Part shown: positions 46,086-54,286 of the stretch, piece after piece
Layout: the number at the start of each line of letters is the position of its first letter
How positions within the stretch are numbered: the first letter of the stretch is position 1
Origin: Streptomyces sp. NBC_01232
GTDB lineage: Bacteria; Actinomycetota; Actinomycetes; Streptomycetales; Streptomycetaceae
Assembly: GCF_035989885.1 (NCBI RefSeq)
Contig: NZ_CP108518.1
Location: 5,757,001-5,821,000 of the forward strand
Direction of reading: 5' to 3'
DNA length: 64,000 bases
Program-made: the position numbers and the translations under genes
Notes under the pieces: model-generated
Told to the model about the DNA's origin: nothing
Databases searched by the model: none
The model's input: only the letters and a program-made list of their open reading frames with translations

Positions 46086-47717
46086 ATGGATGCTGTGACC
46101 CAGGTCCCCGCTCCGGTCAACGAGCCGGTCCACTCGTACGCCCCCGGCACCCCGGAGCGCACGCGGCTCGAAGCGCAGCTCAAGCAGCTGTCCGAGAACC
46201 CGATCGAACTTCCGATGACGATCAACGGCGTCAAGCGGATGGGCGCCGGCGAGCGCTTCGACGTGGTTCAGCCCCACGACCACAAGTCGGTGCTCGGCAC
46301 CTACGCCAACGCCACCGAGGCCGACGCGCAGGAGGCCATCGACGCCGCCCTGGCCGCCGCCCCGGCCTGGCGCGCGATGTCCTTCGACGACCGCGCCGCG
46401 ATCATCCTGCGCGCTGCGGAGCTGCTGTCCGGCCCGTGGCGCGAGAAGCTCGCCGCCTCCACCATGCTGGGCCAGTCGAAGACCGCCCAGCAGGCGGAGA
46501 TCGACACCCCGTGCGAGCTCGTCGACTTCTGGCGCTTCAACGTCCACTTCGCCCGCCAGATCCTGGCCGAGCAGCCGGTCGCGAACTCCGCCGGCGTGTG
46601 GAACCGCAGCGACCACCGCCCGCTCGAGGGCTTCGTCTACGCGATCACGCCGTTCAACTTCACGGCCATCGCGGGCAACCTGCCGACCGCCCCCGCCCTC
46701 ATGGGCAACGTGGTCCTGTGGAAGCCGTCCCCGACGCAGACCCACTCCGCGATCCTCCTCATGGAGCTCCTGGAGGAGGCCGGCCTGCCGAAGGGCGTCA
46801 TCAACCTGGTGACCGGCGACGGCATCGCGGTGTCGGAGGTGGCCCTGAACCACCCCGAGCTGGCCGGCATCCACTTCACCGGCTCGACCAAGACCTTCCA
46901 GTACCTGTGGAAGACGGTCGGCAACAACATCGAGAAGTACAAGTCCTACCCGCGCCTGGTCGGCGAGACCGGCGGCAAGGACTTCGTCGTCGCGCACCCC
47001 TCCGCGGACCGCGCCGTCCTGAAGACCGCCCTGACCCGCGGTTCCTTCGAGTTCCAGGGCCAGAAGTGCTCGGCGTCCTCGCGCGGCTACGTTCCGGCCT
47101 CGATCTGGAACGACGGCTTCAAGGAGGCCTTCGCCGCCGAGGTCGACGGCATCTCCATGGGTGACGTCCGCGACCTGACCCACTTCATCGGCGCCGTCAT
47201 CGACGAGCGTTCCTTCGCGAAGAACAAGGCCGCGATCGACCGTGCGATCGCCGACCCGACCTGCGAGATCATCGCCGGTGGCACGTACGACGACTCGGAG
47301 GGCTACTTCGTCCGCCCGACCGTCATCGCGTGCACCGACCCGGAGAACGAGGTCTTCACGACCGAGTACTTCGGCCCGATCCTGGCGATCCACGTCTACG
47401 AGGACGCCGACTTCGACGCGATGCTGGCGCAGATGGAGTCCGTCTCGGCGTACGCCCTGACCGGCTCGATCATCGCCGCCGACCGCTACGCGGCCGCGGA
47501 CGCGATGGAGAAGCTCCGCTTCGCGGCGGGCAACTTCTACATCAACGACAAGTCGACCGGCGCCGTCGTCGGCCAGCAGCCCTTCGGCGGTGGCCGTGCC
47601 TCGGGTACGAACGACAAGGCGGGCGCCGCGTCGAACCTGATGCGCTGGACCTCGACGCGCTCCATCAAGGAGACGCTGGTCGCGCCGACCGAGTACCAGT
47701 ACCCCCACATGGGCTGA
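46086..47717 (+). CDS. pruA: L-glutamate gamma-semialdehyde (P5C) dehydrogenase
   Basis: 543 residues. It oxidises glutamate semialdehyde to glutamate with NAD+, completing proline catabolism. Visible: FVYAITPFNFTAIAGNLPTAP, VLWKPSPTQTHSA, FTGSTKTFQYLW, the general base Glu in VGETGGKDFV and the nucleophile Cys in FQGQKCSASSRGYVP. A C-terminal GGGRASGTNDKAG oligomerisation segment follows. Separate PRODH and P5CDH genes, rather than the fused PutA, are normal in actinobacteria. It is co-transcribed with proline dehydrogenase and followed by a strong hairpin. Confidence 0.96.
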   Translation: MDAVTQVPAPVNEPVHSYAPGTPERTRLEAQLKQLSENPIELPMTINGVKRMGAGERFDVVQPHDHKSVLGTYANATEADAQEAIDAALAAAPAWRAMSFDDRAAIILRAAELLSGPWREKLAASTMLGQSKTAQQAEIDTPCELVDFWRFNVHFARQILAEQPVANSAGVWNRSDHRPLEGFVYAITPFNFTAIAGNLPTAPALMGNVVLWKPSPTQTHSAILLMELLEEAGLPKGVINLVTGDGIAVSEVALNHPELAGIHFTGSTKTFQYLWKTVGNNIEKYKSYPRLVGETGGKDFVVAHPSADRAVLKTALTRGSFEFQGQKCSASSRGYVPASIWNDGFKEAFAAEVDGISMGDVRDLTHFIGAVIDERSFAKNKAAIDRAIADPTCEIIAGGTYDDSEGYFVRPTVIACTDPENEVFTTEYFGPILAIHVYEDADFDAMLAQMESVSAYALTGSIIAADRYAAADAMEKLRFAAGNFYINDKSTGAVVGQQPFGGGRASGTNDKAGAASNLMRWTSTRSIKETLVAPTEYQYPHMG

Positions 47718-47735
47718 TCCGCCCCCGCAAGACCC

Positions 47736-47776
47736 CCGCCCCCGCTCCGGTACCCCCAATTCCGGAGCGGGGGCGG
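47736..47776. terminator. bidirectional terminator after pruA
   Basis: A perfect 15-bp stem (47736-47750 with 47762-47776) with an 11-nt loop. Downstream, 47797-47826 is a low-complexity run of CGGTCC/CGGCC units reaching the stop of the convergent nitroreductase gene. Confidence 0.85.
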
Positions 47777-47829
47777 TATCCATTTCCCCTGCCTAGGCCC
47801 GGTCCGGCCCGGCCCGGCCCGGTCCGCTC

Positions 47830-48531
47830 CTAGACCTCCACGATGACCTGGTCCAGGGACTTGCGGACGAGGTCCGGGACCTCGCAGTCGTCCGCCGGGT
47901 AGCCCACCGGGATGACGGCGAAGGCCTTCTCGTTCTCCGGGCGGTCCAGGACGTGGCTGAGGAAGCGCATGGGGCTGGGGGTGTGGATCAGCGCCGCCAG
48001 CCCGGACAGGTGGAGGGCGGACAGGAGCATGCCGACCGCGATGCCGACCGACTCGTCGACGTAGTAGTGCTTGTGCCTGGTGCCGTCCGGGCCGAGCCAG
48101 TAGCGCTGCTGGAAGACCACGATCAGCGCGGGGGCGTCCGTGAGGTGGGTCTTCACCGCGTCCGTGCCGATGGGGCGCAGGGCGGCGAGCCATTCGTCGC
48201 CGAGCCGGCCGTCGTAGGACAGCTGCTCCTCCTGCTCGGCGGCGGCGCGGATCTGCTGCCGCTTGGCCGGGTCCTTGACCAGGACGAAGGTCCACGGCTG
48301 CTGGTGCGCCCCGGAGGGGGCGGTGGCCGCGCAGGCGACGGCGTCCCGGACCACCTGCTCGGGCACCGGGTCGGGGGAGAAGTGGCGTACGGTCCGCCGC
48401 TCGTCCATCCGCGCCCGCAGCCCGGCGGCCCGCGCCAGGGATTCGTGCTGCGGCATCCGCTCGGGCCGGTAGGGCGCGGGACGGTACGGCTGGCCGTGGA
48501 TCGGGGTCCACTGCTGGGTGTTGGGGGACAT
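47830..48531 (-). CDS. nitroreductase-family flavoprotein
   Basis: 233 residues from ATG 48531. ATG 48552 is in frame and equally lacking a clear ribosome binding site. The FMN-binding pattern is present: MDERRTVRHFSPDPVPEQVVRDAVACAATAPSGAHQQPWTFVLVKD, then ESVGIAVGMLLSALHLSGLAALIHTPSPM and AFAVIPVGYPADDC. It probably reduces quinones or nitroaromatics with NAD(P)H, or may be a dehalogenase-like member (IYD/BluB branch). It is convergent with pruA. Confidence 0.9.
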   Translation of the reverse strand: MSPNTQQWTPIHGQPYRPAPYRPERMPQHESLARAAGLRARMDERRTVRHFSPDPVPEQVVRDAVACAATAPSGAHQQPWTFVLVKDPAKRQQIRAAAEQEEQLSYDGRLGDEWLAALRPIGTDAVKTHLTDAPALIVVFQQRYWLGPDGTRHKHYYVDESVGIAVGMLLSALHLSGLAALIHTPSPMRFLSHVLDRPENEKAFAVIPVGYPADDCEVPDLVRKSLDQVIVEV

Positions 48532-48645
48532 GGGCCGAGTCTGCCGAGGCATTGGTCCAGACCGCTAGAGGCGCTTCGGCCGATGGCGGCCGGTGTACGG
48601 CGTTCGGCGTCCGCAATGCGGTCCGGTCCTTGGTACGTTCGCAGG

Positions 48646-49164
48646 ATGACCATGTGGGACGCGGCGGCCGTACGGGCGCGGCTGCGCGCGAAGATCCTCC
48701 GGTACGAACTCAGGCCGCCCCTCCCGGAGGCCGATGTCCGGGCCTTCGAGGCGGAGCACGGCATCCGGCTGCCCGAGGAGTACCGGACGTTCGTCACCAC
48801 GGTCGGCGACGGACCGGCGGGCCCCGAGTACGGGCTGATGCCGCTGATCACCCCGCGCGCGGGGGTCGACGACGACTGGGCGGTGGACGACGAGTGGCGG
48901 GAGGACCGCCGCCCCGGCCGGCTGGCCGCGCCCTGCCCGATCCGCACGCCCCGTCCGTTCGACGTGAACCGCAGGTTCGACGAGGCCGAGGGGCTGACCC
49001 TGGGCACGCTCATGCTGGCCGAGCAGGGGTGCGGCATGTATTCGAGGCTGATCCTGGCCGGGCCGCTGGCCGGTCAGGTCTGGCACCTGGACCAGGATTT
49101 CGGGACCTGTGTGCCCGAGAGCCCGGACTTCCGGACCTGGTACACCGACTGGCTGGAGAAGTGA
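48646..49164 (+). CDS. SMI1/KNR4-family protein
   Basis: 172 residues with the SMI1/KNR4 (SUKH) core: PPLPEADVRAFEAEHGIRLPEEYRTFVTTVGDGPAGPEYGLMPL, then GTLMLAEQGCGMYSRLILAGPLAGQVWHLD and a final FRTWYTDWLEK. Such proteins serve as immunity proteins to toxins or as adaptors. No toxin gene is adjacent, so a general role is as likely. TACGTT lies 6 nt before the ATG (leaderless pattern). The stop overlaps the next ATG by one base. Confidence 0.88.
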   Translation: MTMWDAAAVRARLRAKILRYELRPPLPEADVRAFEAEHGIRLPEEYRTFVTTVGDGPAGPEYGLMPLITPRAGVDDDWAVDDEWREDRRPGRLAAPCPIRTPRPFDVNRRFDEAEGLTLGTLMLAEQGCGMYSRLILAGPLAGQVWHLDQDFGTCVPESPDFRTWYTDWLEK

Positions 49165-49712
49165 TGGACACGCGGACCGCGCACACCGCGCACACCTCGC
49201 AGCTGACCGCCGCCGAGCTCCGCGAGATCCGGGTCATGCTCGACGAGGCCTTCGAGGGGGATTTCGCCGACGAGGACTTCGAGCACGCCCTCGGCGGGAT
49301 GCACGCCCTGGTCCGGGACGCGGGCGGACGGCTCGTCGCACACGGCAGTGTCGTCATGCGGCGCGTCGTGCACCGGGGAAGTGCCCTGCGCACCGGGTAC
49401 GTCGAGGCCGTGGCCGTACGGGCCGACGCCCGGCGCCGCGGCCTCGGCGGGAAGGTGATGGCCCGGCTGGAACAGGTGATCGGGCGGGCGTACGTGCTCG
49501 GGGCGCTGTCGGCCTCCGAGGACGGGGCCGCGCTGTACCTGGGCCGCGGCTGGGAGGTGTGGGGCGGGCGCATCGGCGCGCTCTCGCCGCAGGGCCCCGT
49601 CCCGCTCCCCGAGGAGGAGGGGTCCACGTACGTGTGGACGCCGCCCGGCAGGATGCGGCTGGACCCCGCCGGGCGGCTCGACTTCGACTGGCGCGACGGG
49701 GACGTCCTCTAG
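49164..49712 (+). CDS. aminoglycoside 2'-N-acetyltransferase homologue, AAC(2')-I type
   Basis: 182 residues closely following what I know of AAC(2')-Ic from Mycobacterium: MLDEAFEGDFADEDFEHALGG, then MHALVRDAGGRLVAHGSVVMRR, LRTGYVEAVAVRADARRRGLGG (acetyl-CoA loop), YVLGALSASEDGAALYLGRGW and a final DWRDGDVL. Family members acetylate the 2'-amino group of aminoglycosides such as gentamicin and tobramycin. In mycobacteria the chromosomal copy has also been linked to peptidoglycan acetylation. The GC content and lack of mobile DNA around it suggest an old chromosomal gene. It is coupled to the SMI1/KNR4 gene. No resistance phenotype can be asserted. Confidence 0.88.
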   Translation: MDTRTAHTAHTSQLTAAELREIRVMLDEAFEGDFADEDFEHALGGMHALVRDAGGRLVAHGSVVMRRVVHRGSALRTGYVEAVAVRADARRRGLGGKVMARLEQVIGRAYVLGALSASEDGAALYLGRGWEVWGGRIGALSPQGPVPLPEEEGSTYVWTPPGRMRLDPAGRLDFDWRDGDVL

Positions 49713-49718
49713 GTCCTG

Positions 49719-51743
49719 CTACGACCCCGAGATGCTGGGCGCGCCCGATTCGATGTGCCCCGTGTAGCGGCGCGACCAGGTGCCGTCGGAGTCGGCCAGG
49801 ATCGTGAAGTCGTACCAGCCGTTGCTGTAGGCCACGGCGTTGAACCAGTCCTCTCGCGAGGAGTTCGCCGGGACCGCGTACGTCCACGGGCCGTCCGTGC
49901 GGTAGGCGTTGGAGCGGATGGTGAAGGTGACGGGGGAGCCGGAGGAGTTCTTCATCCGGAAGTAGACCGCCGTCCTGCCGGTGCCCGGCTCGACCGCGAA
50001 GCGGGCCGCCACCTCGATGTCCTTGCCCGGCTTCGACGCGTCGCCGATGAAGCGGCGCAGGAAGCGGTTCGGCCCGTGCATCGAGATGTCGTACTTGCCG
50101 GAGCCGTGGCCGAGGCCGATGTTGAAGTAGTCGCTGCCGGTGGTGCCCGGGTCGACCGTGTACTGCCAGGCCGCCGTGTCCCGGTGCTGGTGCGGGTGGA
50201 TCGAGAAGTGCGCCGCCCGCTTCGCCTCGGCGCCCTGGTTGGTCATCGAGAACCAGGCCAGGATCTTGCCGGCCGCCCCGAACTCGAAGCGGTCCAGGTT
50301 GCCGTTCACCTGGTACGGCAGGGCCCGCGCCGGGCGGGTGCCGGGCTCCTGTGCCGGGAGGGCGTTGTCCTGCGGTACCGGGTTGGGGAGCGGGGCGCAG
50401 GTCGACTGCCCGATCACCCTGGCGGTCGACGGGAGGCCCGCGGGGACCCCGAAGACGGGGTGCGCGAAGTCGAAGACGCCGGTCAGGTCGCCGGTCACCC
50501 TGCGGCGCCAGGCGCTGATGTTCGGGCAGGTGGCGGGGGTGCCGAGAGCGGCCGTCCACGTCTCCATGAAGCGCAGGACCGAGGTGTGGTCGAAGACCTC
50601 CGAGCTCACCCAGCCGCCACGGGTCCACGGGGACATCACGATCATCGGGACGCGGAAGCCGAGCCCGATCGGCGTGCCGTCGAGGTACTCGCCGGGGGTG
50701 CCGGGCGGGGCGACCGGCGGCGGGACGTGGTCGAAGAAGCCGTCGTTCTCGTCGTAGTTGAGGAAGAGGACCGTGGAGTCGAAGACTTCGGGGTCCGCGG
50801 CCAGTGCCCGGTACACCAGGTCCACGAAGTGCGCGCCGTCGCCGGGCGGGGCGTAGGGGTGCTCCGAGAAGGCCTCGCTGGCGACGACCCAGGACACCTG
50901 GGGCAGGGTGCCCGCGAGGACGTCGGCGCGTATCGCGGCCGCGATGTCGTCGGGGGTGGAGCCGGTGACCTTGGGCACCGAGCCCATGCCGCGGTCCCAC
51001 AGCGGGTTGCCGGGGGCCGCGTCCGTGAACCTCTTGAAGTAGGCGAGCCCGTTGTCCCCGTAGTTGTCCTGCGCGTTCTGGTAGACCTTCCAGCTCATCC
51101 CGGCCCGCTGGAGGGCCTCCGCGTACGTCTCCCAGGTCAGCCCCGATTCGTCGCCGCCGTCCTTGCTGGAGGCGTCGATCCGGCCGCTCCACAGGAAGGT
51201 GCGGTTCGGGCCCGTCGCGCTGAGGGTGGAGCAGAAGTACGCGTCGCAGATCGTGTAGTTGTCGGCGAGGGCGTAGTGGAAGGGGATGTCGCCGCGGTCC
51301 AGGTGGCCGAGGGTGCGGGTGTTGCCGACACCGAGGACCCAGTTGTCCATCCGGCCCTTGTTCCAGGCGGCGTGCTGGGAGGTCCAGCTGTGCGGGAGGT
51401 CGCCGTTGCACTGGGCGAGCGTCTCGCCGTCGACCCCGTCCGCCGGCGGGGTCGAGCTGAGCTTCCACGGGTACTGACGGCCGCCCCAGTTGGGCTGGTT
51501 GAACATGCCCCAGCCGCCCGGGATGTTGCCCGCGGCGCGGTCGCCGAAGCCGCGGACGCCCTTCAGCCTGCCGAAGTAGTGGTCGAAGCTGCGGTTCTCC
51601 TGCATCAGGATCACCACGTGCTTCACATCGGTGATGGTGCCGGTCGCGGCGGCCGCCGTCGCGGGCGTGACCGCGGGCAGGGTGGCGCCCGCCACGAGCC
51701 CGGCACCGATCCCCACGAAACCTCTGCGGCTGATGGGTTTCAC
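49719..51743 (-). CDS. secreted phosphocholine-specific phospholipase C (Tat substrate)
   Basis: 674 residues. A twin-arginine signal (ISRRGFVGIGAGLVAGATLPAVTPATAAAA) leads into the acid-phosphatase-like phosphoesterase domain with HVVILMQENRSFDHYFGRLKGVRGF, FLNYDENDGFFDHVPPP and FRVPMIVMSPWTRGGWV. Two C-terminal DUF756-like beta domains end the protein, as in PlcH/PlcN-type enzymes. It hydrolyses phosphatidylcholine-like lipids outside the cell, perhaps for phosphate supply. It ends 7 bp from the convergent AAC(2')-like gene. Confidence 0.94.
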   Translation of the reverse strand: MKPISRRGFVGIGAGLVAGATLPAVTPATAAAATGTITDVKHVVILMQENRSFDHYFGRLKGVRGFGDRAAGNIPGGWGMFNQPNWGGRQYPWKLSSTPPADGVDGETLAQCNGDLPHSWTSQHAAWNKGRMDNWVLGVGNTRTLGHLDRGDIPFHYALADNYTICDAYFCSTLSATGPNRTFLWSGRIDASSKDGGDESGLTWETYAEALQRAGMSWKVYQNAQDNYGDNGLAYFKRFTDAAPGNPLWDRGMGSVPKVTGSTPDDIAAAIRADVLAGTLPQVSWVVASEAFSEHPYAPPGDGAHFVDLVYRALAADPEVFDSTVLFLNYDENDGFFDHVPPPVAPPGTPGEYLDGTPIGLGFRVPMIVMSPWTRGGWVSSEVFDHTSVLRFMETWTAALGTPATCPNISAWRRRVTGDLTGVFDFAHPVFGVPAGLPSTARVIGQSTCAPLPNPVPQDNALPAQEPGTRPARALPYQVNGNLDRFEFGAAGKILAWFSMTNQGAEAKRAAHFSIHPHQHRDTAAWQYTVDPGTTGSDYFNIGLGHGSGKYDISMHGPNRFLRRFIGDASKPGKDIEVAARFAVEPGTGRTAVYFRMKNSSGSPVTFTIRSNAYRTDGPWTYAVPANSSREDWFNAVAYSNGWYDFTILADSDGTWSRRYTGHIESGAPSISGS

Positions 51744-51862
51744 TGGCTTCTCGCCTCCAACTCACGTGCCCCGCTGGCACATCGACGGCAAGAGTGGCGG
51801 CGCCCGGGCCAAAGGTCTACATCCGTGCGGTAAGAGTTCGGTGAACATGGAGGTCGCCGGAA

Positions 51863-52205
51863 TCAGCCACCGGTCCGGACCGGCATCCTGCCCCGGTTGT
51901 CCCCGCGGAGCATGCCCAGGAAGGCCTCCACCGTGCCGTCGAACCCCTGGACAACGGTGGTGCCGGTGCCGATCCGGCCGCTGCGCAGGCGGGGTACCAG
52001 GAACTCCGCCGGCTCCTCCTGGAGATTGGTGTGATGGCGAACCAATACCCCTTCCAGCCGAAGGGACTTGTGCACGACCCCGAACAGGTTGCGGGGCGCG
52101 GCCGGCGAGCGGTCCTTGTCGTACGTCGAGATCGCGCCGGCCCACGCGATCCGCCCGTACTCGCGCAGCGAGTCGATCGCCCCCTCCAGATGGTCCCCGC
52201 CGTCA
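51863..52205 (-). pseudogene. C-terminal remnant of an NADP-dependent MDR oxidoreductase
   Basis: About 114 residues match the C-terminal third of curcumin/alkenal reductase-like zinc-free MDR enzymes: GGDHLEGAIDSLREYGRIAWAGAIS, APRNLFGVVHKSLRLEGVLVRHH, RSGRIGTGTTVVQGFDGTVEAFLGMLRGDN and the end GRMPVRTGG. The frame stays open further upstream to 52762, but the protein stops resembling the family before GGDHLEG. The N-terminal two thirds (catalytic domain and nucleotide-binding motif) are missing. It is therefore a truncated, non-functional gene. Confidence 0.7.
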
Positions 52206-52528
52206 GGTGGCGGACCTCGGCCGCCGAGTCCGCGCTGCCGATGATCCGCCGGGCACCCGGCAGCCGGGCGGTCGCCCTCGGCCCGATCTGCGACCGCGGC
52301 CGCGGCGGGGCCGCGCCCACCCCGGCGGGGGAGCGGGCCGTCGCCCTCGCCCGCCGGATCCTGCGGATGCCGGAGCTGTCCCCGAGAGAGGCCGCCGAAG
52401 CCTTGGACATCACCGATCTGGACCCTGAGGGGCCGGTGAGGCAGGTGGGGTACGTCACTACGGCGGAATCGGCCTCGATTCTCGCCGCAGGTGCTCTGAT
52501 CAGGGAATTTCGCTCCGGGAAGGGCTGA
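52206..52528 (+). pseudogene. internally deleted remnant of a LysR-type regulator
   Basis: The frame ends in two pieces that look like different ends of a LysR protein. About residues ICDRGRGGAAPTPAGERAVALARRIL resemble the segment ending the N-terminal helix-turn-helix region. VRQVGYVTTAESASILAAGALIREFR resembles the C-terminal strand and helix of the effector domain. Only about 25 residues separate them, where a full protein would have about 200. The start is also missing, at the point where the oxidoreductase remnant stops. The similarity is from motif memory and is only moderate. Confidence 0.42.
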
Positions 52529-52541
52529 AACGGACCCTCGG

Positions 52542-52567
52542 CGCAGGGCCTTTCGAGGGGCCTTGCG
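52542..52567. terminator. hairpin after the remnant
   Basis: CGCAGGGCC (52542) pairs with GGCCTTGCG (52559) with one G-U pair and an 8-nt loop. The following stretch to about 52650 is distinctly A/T-rich for this genome and contains no gene I can find. It continues to the 42-aa ORF at 52789. Confidence 0.5.
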
Positions 52568-52788
52568 TCTCAGATAGTAGGAAGCCCGAGTATTTGCCGA
52601 GACATACAACGGGACCTGCTTTAGCTTTGTAGAAGCCGAACGTCTCGCCGATCCGGCGAATGGCGGTCGAGAGCGCGCGCCCCTGGCAGGCAACCCCTGC
52701 GGCGCACTGCTCCCCGCCTCTTCCGGCGCCTTGAAGGAACCCCTCATCCGTGGCTTCGCCACGCCGTGATCTCAAGGAGTCGATCACC

Positions 52789-52917
52789 ATGACCTCTTCC
52801 ACCGCCACCCGCCGCGTCCGCCACAGCTCCGCCTCGGCCGACGACCGCAAGAACGCCGCCGCCGCCCTGCAGCGGGCCCTGGACCGCCGTGACAACGGCG
52901 GCTCGACCGGCCACTGA
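52789..52917 (+). CDS. 42-aa basic/polar small protein upstream of leuB
   Basis: The ORF starts with ATG 9 nt after AAGGAG. The sequence is [20 protein letters not shown] followed by an Ala/Leu-rich helix ([18 protein letters not shown]). It is too short for ordinary gene calling. The good ribosome binding site, helical pattern and following large inverted repeat support it as a real gene. It is not a branched-chain leader: it contains only two Leu and no Ile, with a single Val. Function unknown. Confidence 0.6.
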   Translation: MTSSTATRRVRHSSASADDRKNAAAALQRALDRRDNGGSTGH

Positions 52918-52931
52918 CCTGCGACGCCCCG

Positions 52932-52988
52932 GGGCGTTCTGCGTCCGCCACGATCCACCTTGGTCCACATGGTGGACGCAGAATGCCC
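52932..52988. promoter_or_regulatory. nested inverted repeats upstream of leuB
   Basis: The 15-nt arms at 52932-52946 and 52974-52988 pair with a single G-U, enclosing 27 nt. The loop and right arm contain the exact dyad GTCCACATGGTGGAC (52963-52977). It follows the 42-aa ORF by 14 bp and precedes the probable leuB -10 box (TACGGT, 53007-53012). It may be the terminator of the small gene, an operator of leuB, or both. Confidence 0.65.
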
Positions 52989-53018
52989 GAGGGCTGGGAC
53001 ACGGAGTACGGTTCCGTC

Positions 53019-54059
53019 ATGTCGACCAGCATCAATCTCGCAGTGATCCCCGGTGATGGCATCGGCCAGGAAGTCGTGGCTCAGGGACTCAAGGTCCTTA
53101 CCGCGGTCCTGCCCCAGGATGTGAAGCTGGAGACCAAGCAATACGATCTCGGGGCCCAGCGCTGGCACCGCACCGGTGAGACCCTCCCGGACGCGGAGCT
53201 CGAGGCCCTCAAGCACCACGACGCGATCCTGCTCGGCGCCATCGGCGACCCGTCGGTCCCGTCCGGCGTGCTGGAGCGCGGCCTGCTGCTGAAGCTCCGC
53301 TTCGCCTTCGACCACTTCATCAACCTGCGCCCGTCGAAGCTGTTCCCGAACACGGCCACCCCGCTCGCCGGCCGTCCGGACATCGACTTCGTCGTGGTCC
53401 GCGAGGGCACCGAGGGCCCGTACACCGGCAACGGCGGCAGCCTGCGCACCGGCACCCCCGCCGAGGTGGCCACCGAGGTCAGCATCAACACCGCTTACGG
53501 CGTCGAGCGCGTCGTCCGTGACGCGTACGAGCGGGCGAACGCCCGTCCCCGCAAGAAGCTGACGCTGGTCCACAAGAACAACGTCCTCGTGTACGCGGGC
53601 CACATGTGGAAGAACATCTTCGACAAGGTCGGCCAGGAGTACCCCGAGGTCACCACCGACTACCTGCACGTCGACGCCGCGACGATCTTCTTCGTCACGC
53701 AGCCCGAGCGCTTCGACGTCATCGTCACGGACAACCTCTTCGGTGACATCCTCACCGACCTGGCCGCCGCGGTGACCGGCGGAATCGGCCTCGCCGCCTC
53801 CGGGAACATCAACCCGACCGGCGCCTTCCCGTCCATGTTCGAGCCCGTCCACGGCTCGGCCCCGGACATCGCCGGCACCGGCAAGGCCGATCCGACCGCG
53901 ACGATCCTCTCGGTCGCCCTCCTGCTGCGCCACCTGGGCCACGAGGCCGAGGCCGTCCGCATCGAGGACGCGGTCACCGCCGACCTGGCCGAGCGCGACG
54001 GCACCTTCCGCTCCACCGACGCGATCGGCGACGCCCTCGCCGCGCGAGTAGCCGGCTGA
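53019..54059 (+). CDS. leuB: 3-isopropylmalate dehydrogenase
   Basis: 346 residues, the actinobacterial short form. It oxidises and decarboxylates 3-isopropylmalate to 2-ketoisocaproate in leucine synthesis. Visible: [51 protein letters not shown], the catalytic Lys in [10 protein letters not shown], metal-binding Asp residues in VDAATIFFV and [14 protein letters not shown], and [19 protein letters not shown]. The ATG has TACGGT 6 nt upstream and no ribosome binding site, so the mRNA is probably leaderless. A strong hairpin follows. Confidence 0.96.
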   Translation: MSTSINLAVIPGDGIGQEVVAQGLKVLTAVLPQDVKLETKQYDLGAQRWHRTGETLPDAELEALKHHDAILLGAIGDPSVPSGVLERGLLLKLRFAFDHFINLRPSKLFPNTATPLAGRPDIDFVVVREGTEGPYTGNGGSLRTGTPAEVATEVSINTAYGVERVVRDAYERANARPRKKLTLVHKNNVLVYAGHMWKNIFDKVGQEYPEVTTDYLHVDAATIFFVTQPERFDVIVTDNLFGDILTDLAAAVTGGIGLAASGNINPTGAFPSMFEPVHGSAPDIAGTGKADPTATILSVALLLRHLGHEAEAVRIEDAVTADLAERDGTFRSTDAIGDALAARVAG

Positions 54060-54078
54060 CCCGGCAGCTCCACCTCAG

Positions 54079-54113
54079 GAAGCCGCCGGGTCACAATGGG
54101 ACCCGGCGGCTTC
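54079..54113. terminator. terminator hairpin after leuB
   Basis: A perfect 14-bp stem (54079-54092 with 54100-54113) with loop ACAATGG, 20 nt after the stop. It separates leuB from ilvE, so ilvE should have its own promoter in 54114-54286. Confidence 0.87.
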
Positions 54114-54286
54114 ACCTGTGCGGCCCCCGGGTGCCACCATCTCCCCTGGGCCGCATCTCCCCGCTTCTCCGAAGCCTGCCCGCGCGCGATAATCGAACGC
54201 GAGGCCGCGGAATGCGGGGAAGCTCGGACGTCCTAGTACGCCGTGAGCGCGGTCCGCCATACACAACCGGTGAAGGACAAGCACTC

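Noticed and set aside
49164..49712. AAC(2')-like gene as a recently acquired resistance gene
   Set aside because: GC content matches its neighbours and there is no integrase, transposase or inverted repeat around it.
52530..52788. AT-rich stretch as a phage or plasmid attachment site with tRNA fragment
   Set aside because: I could not form a tRNA cloverleaf or find a matching repeat or integrase. It is left as an unexplained low-GC spacer.
52789..52917. 42-aa ORF as a leucine attenuator leader for leuB
   Set aside because: It has only two Leu codons, no Ile and one Val, and the following hairpin has no U-tract.
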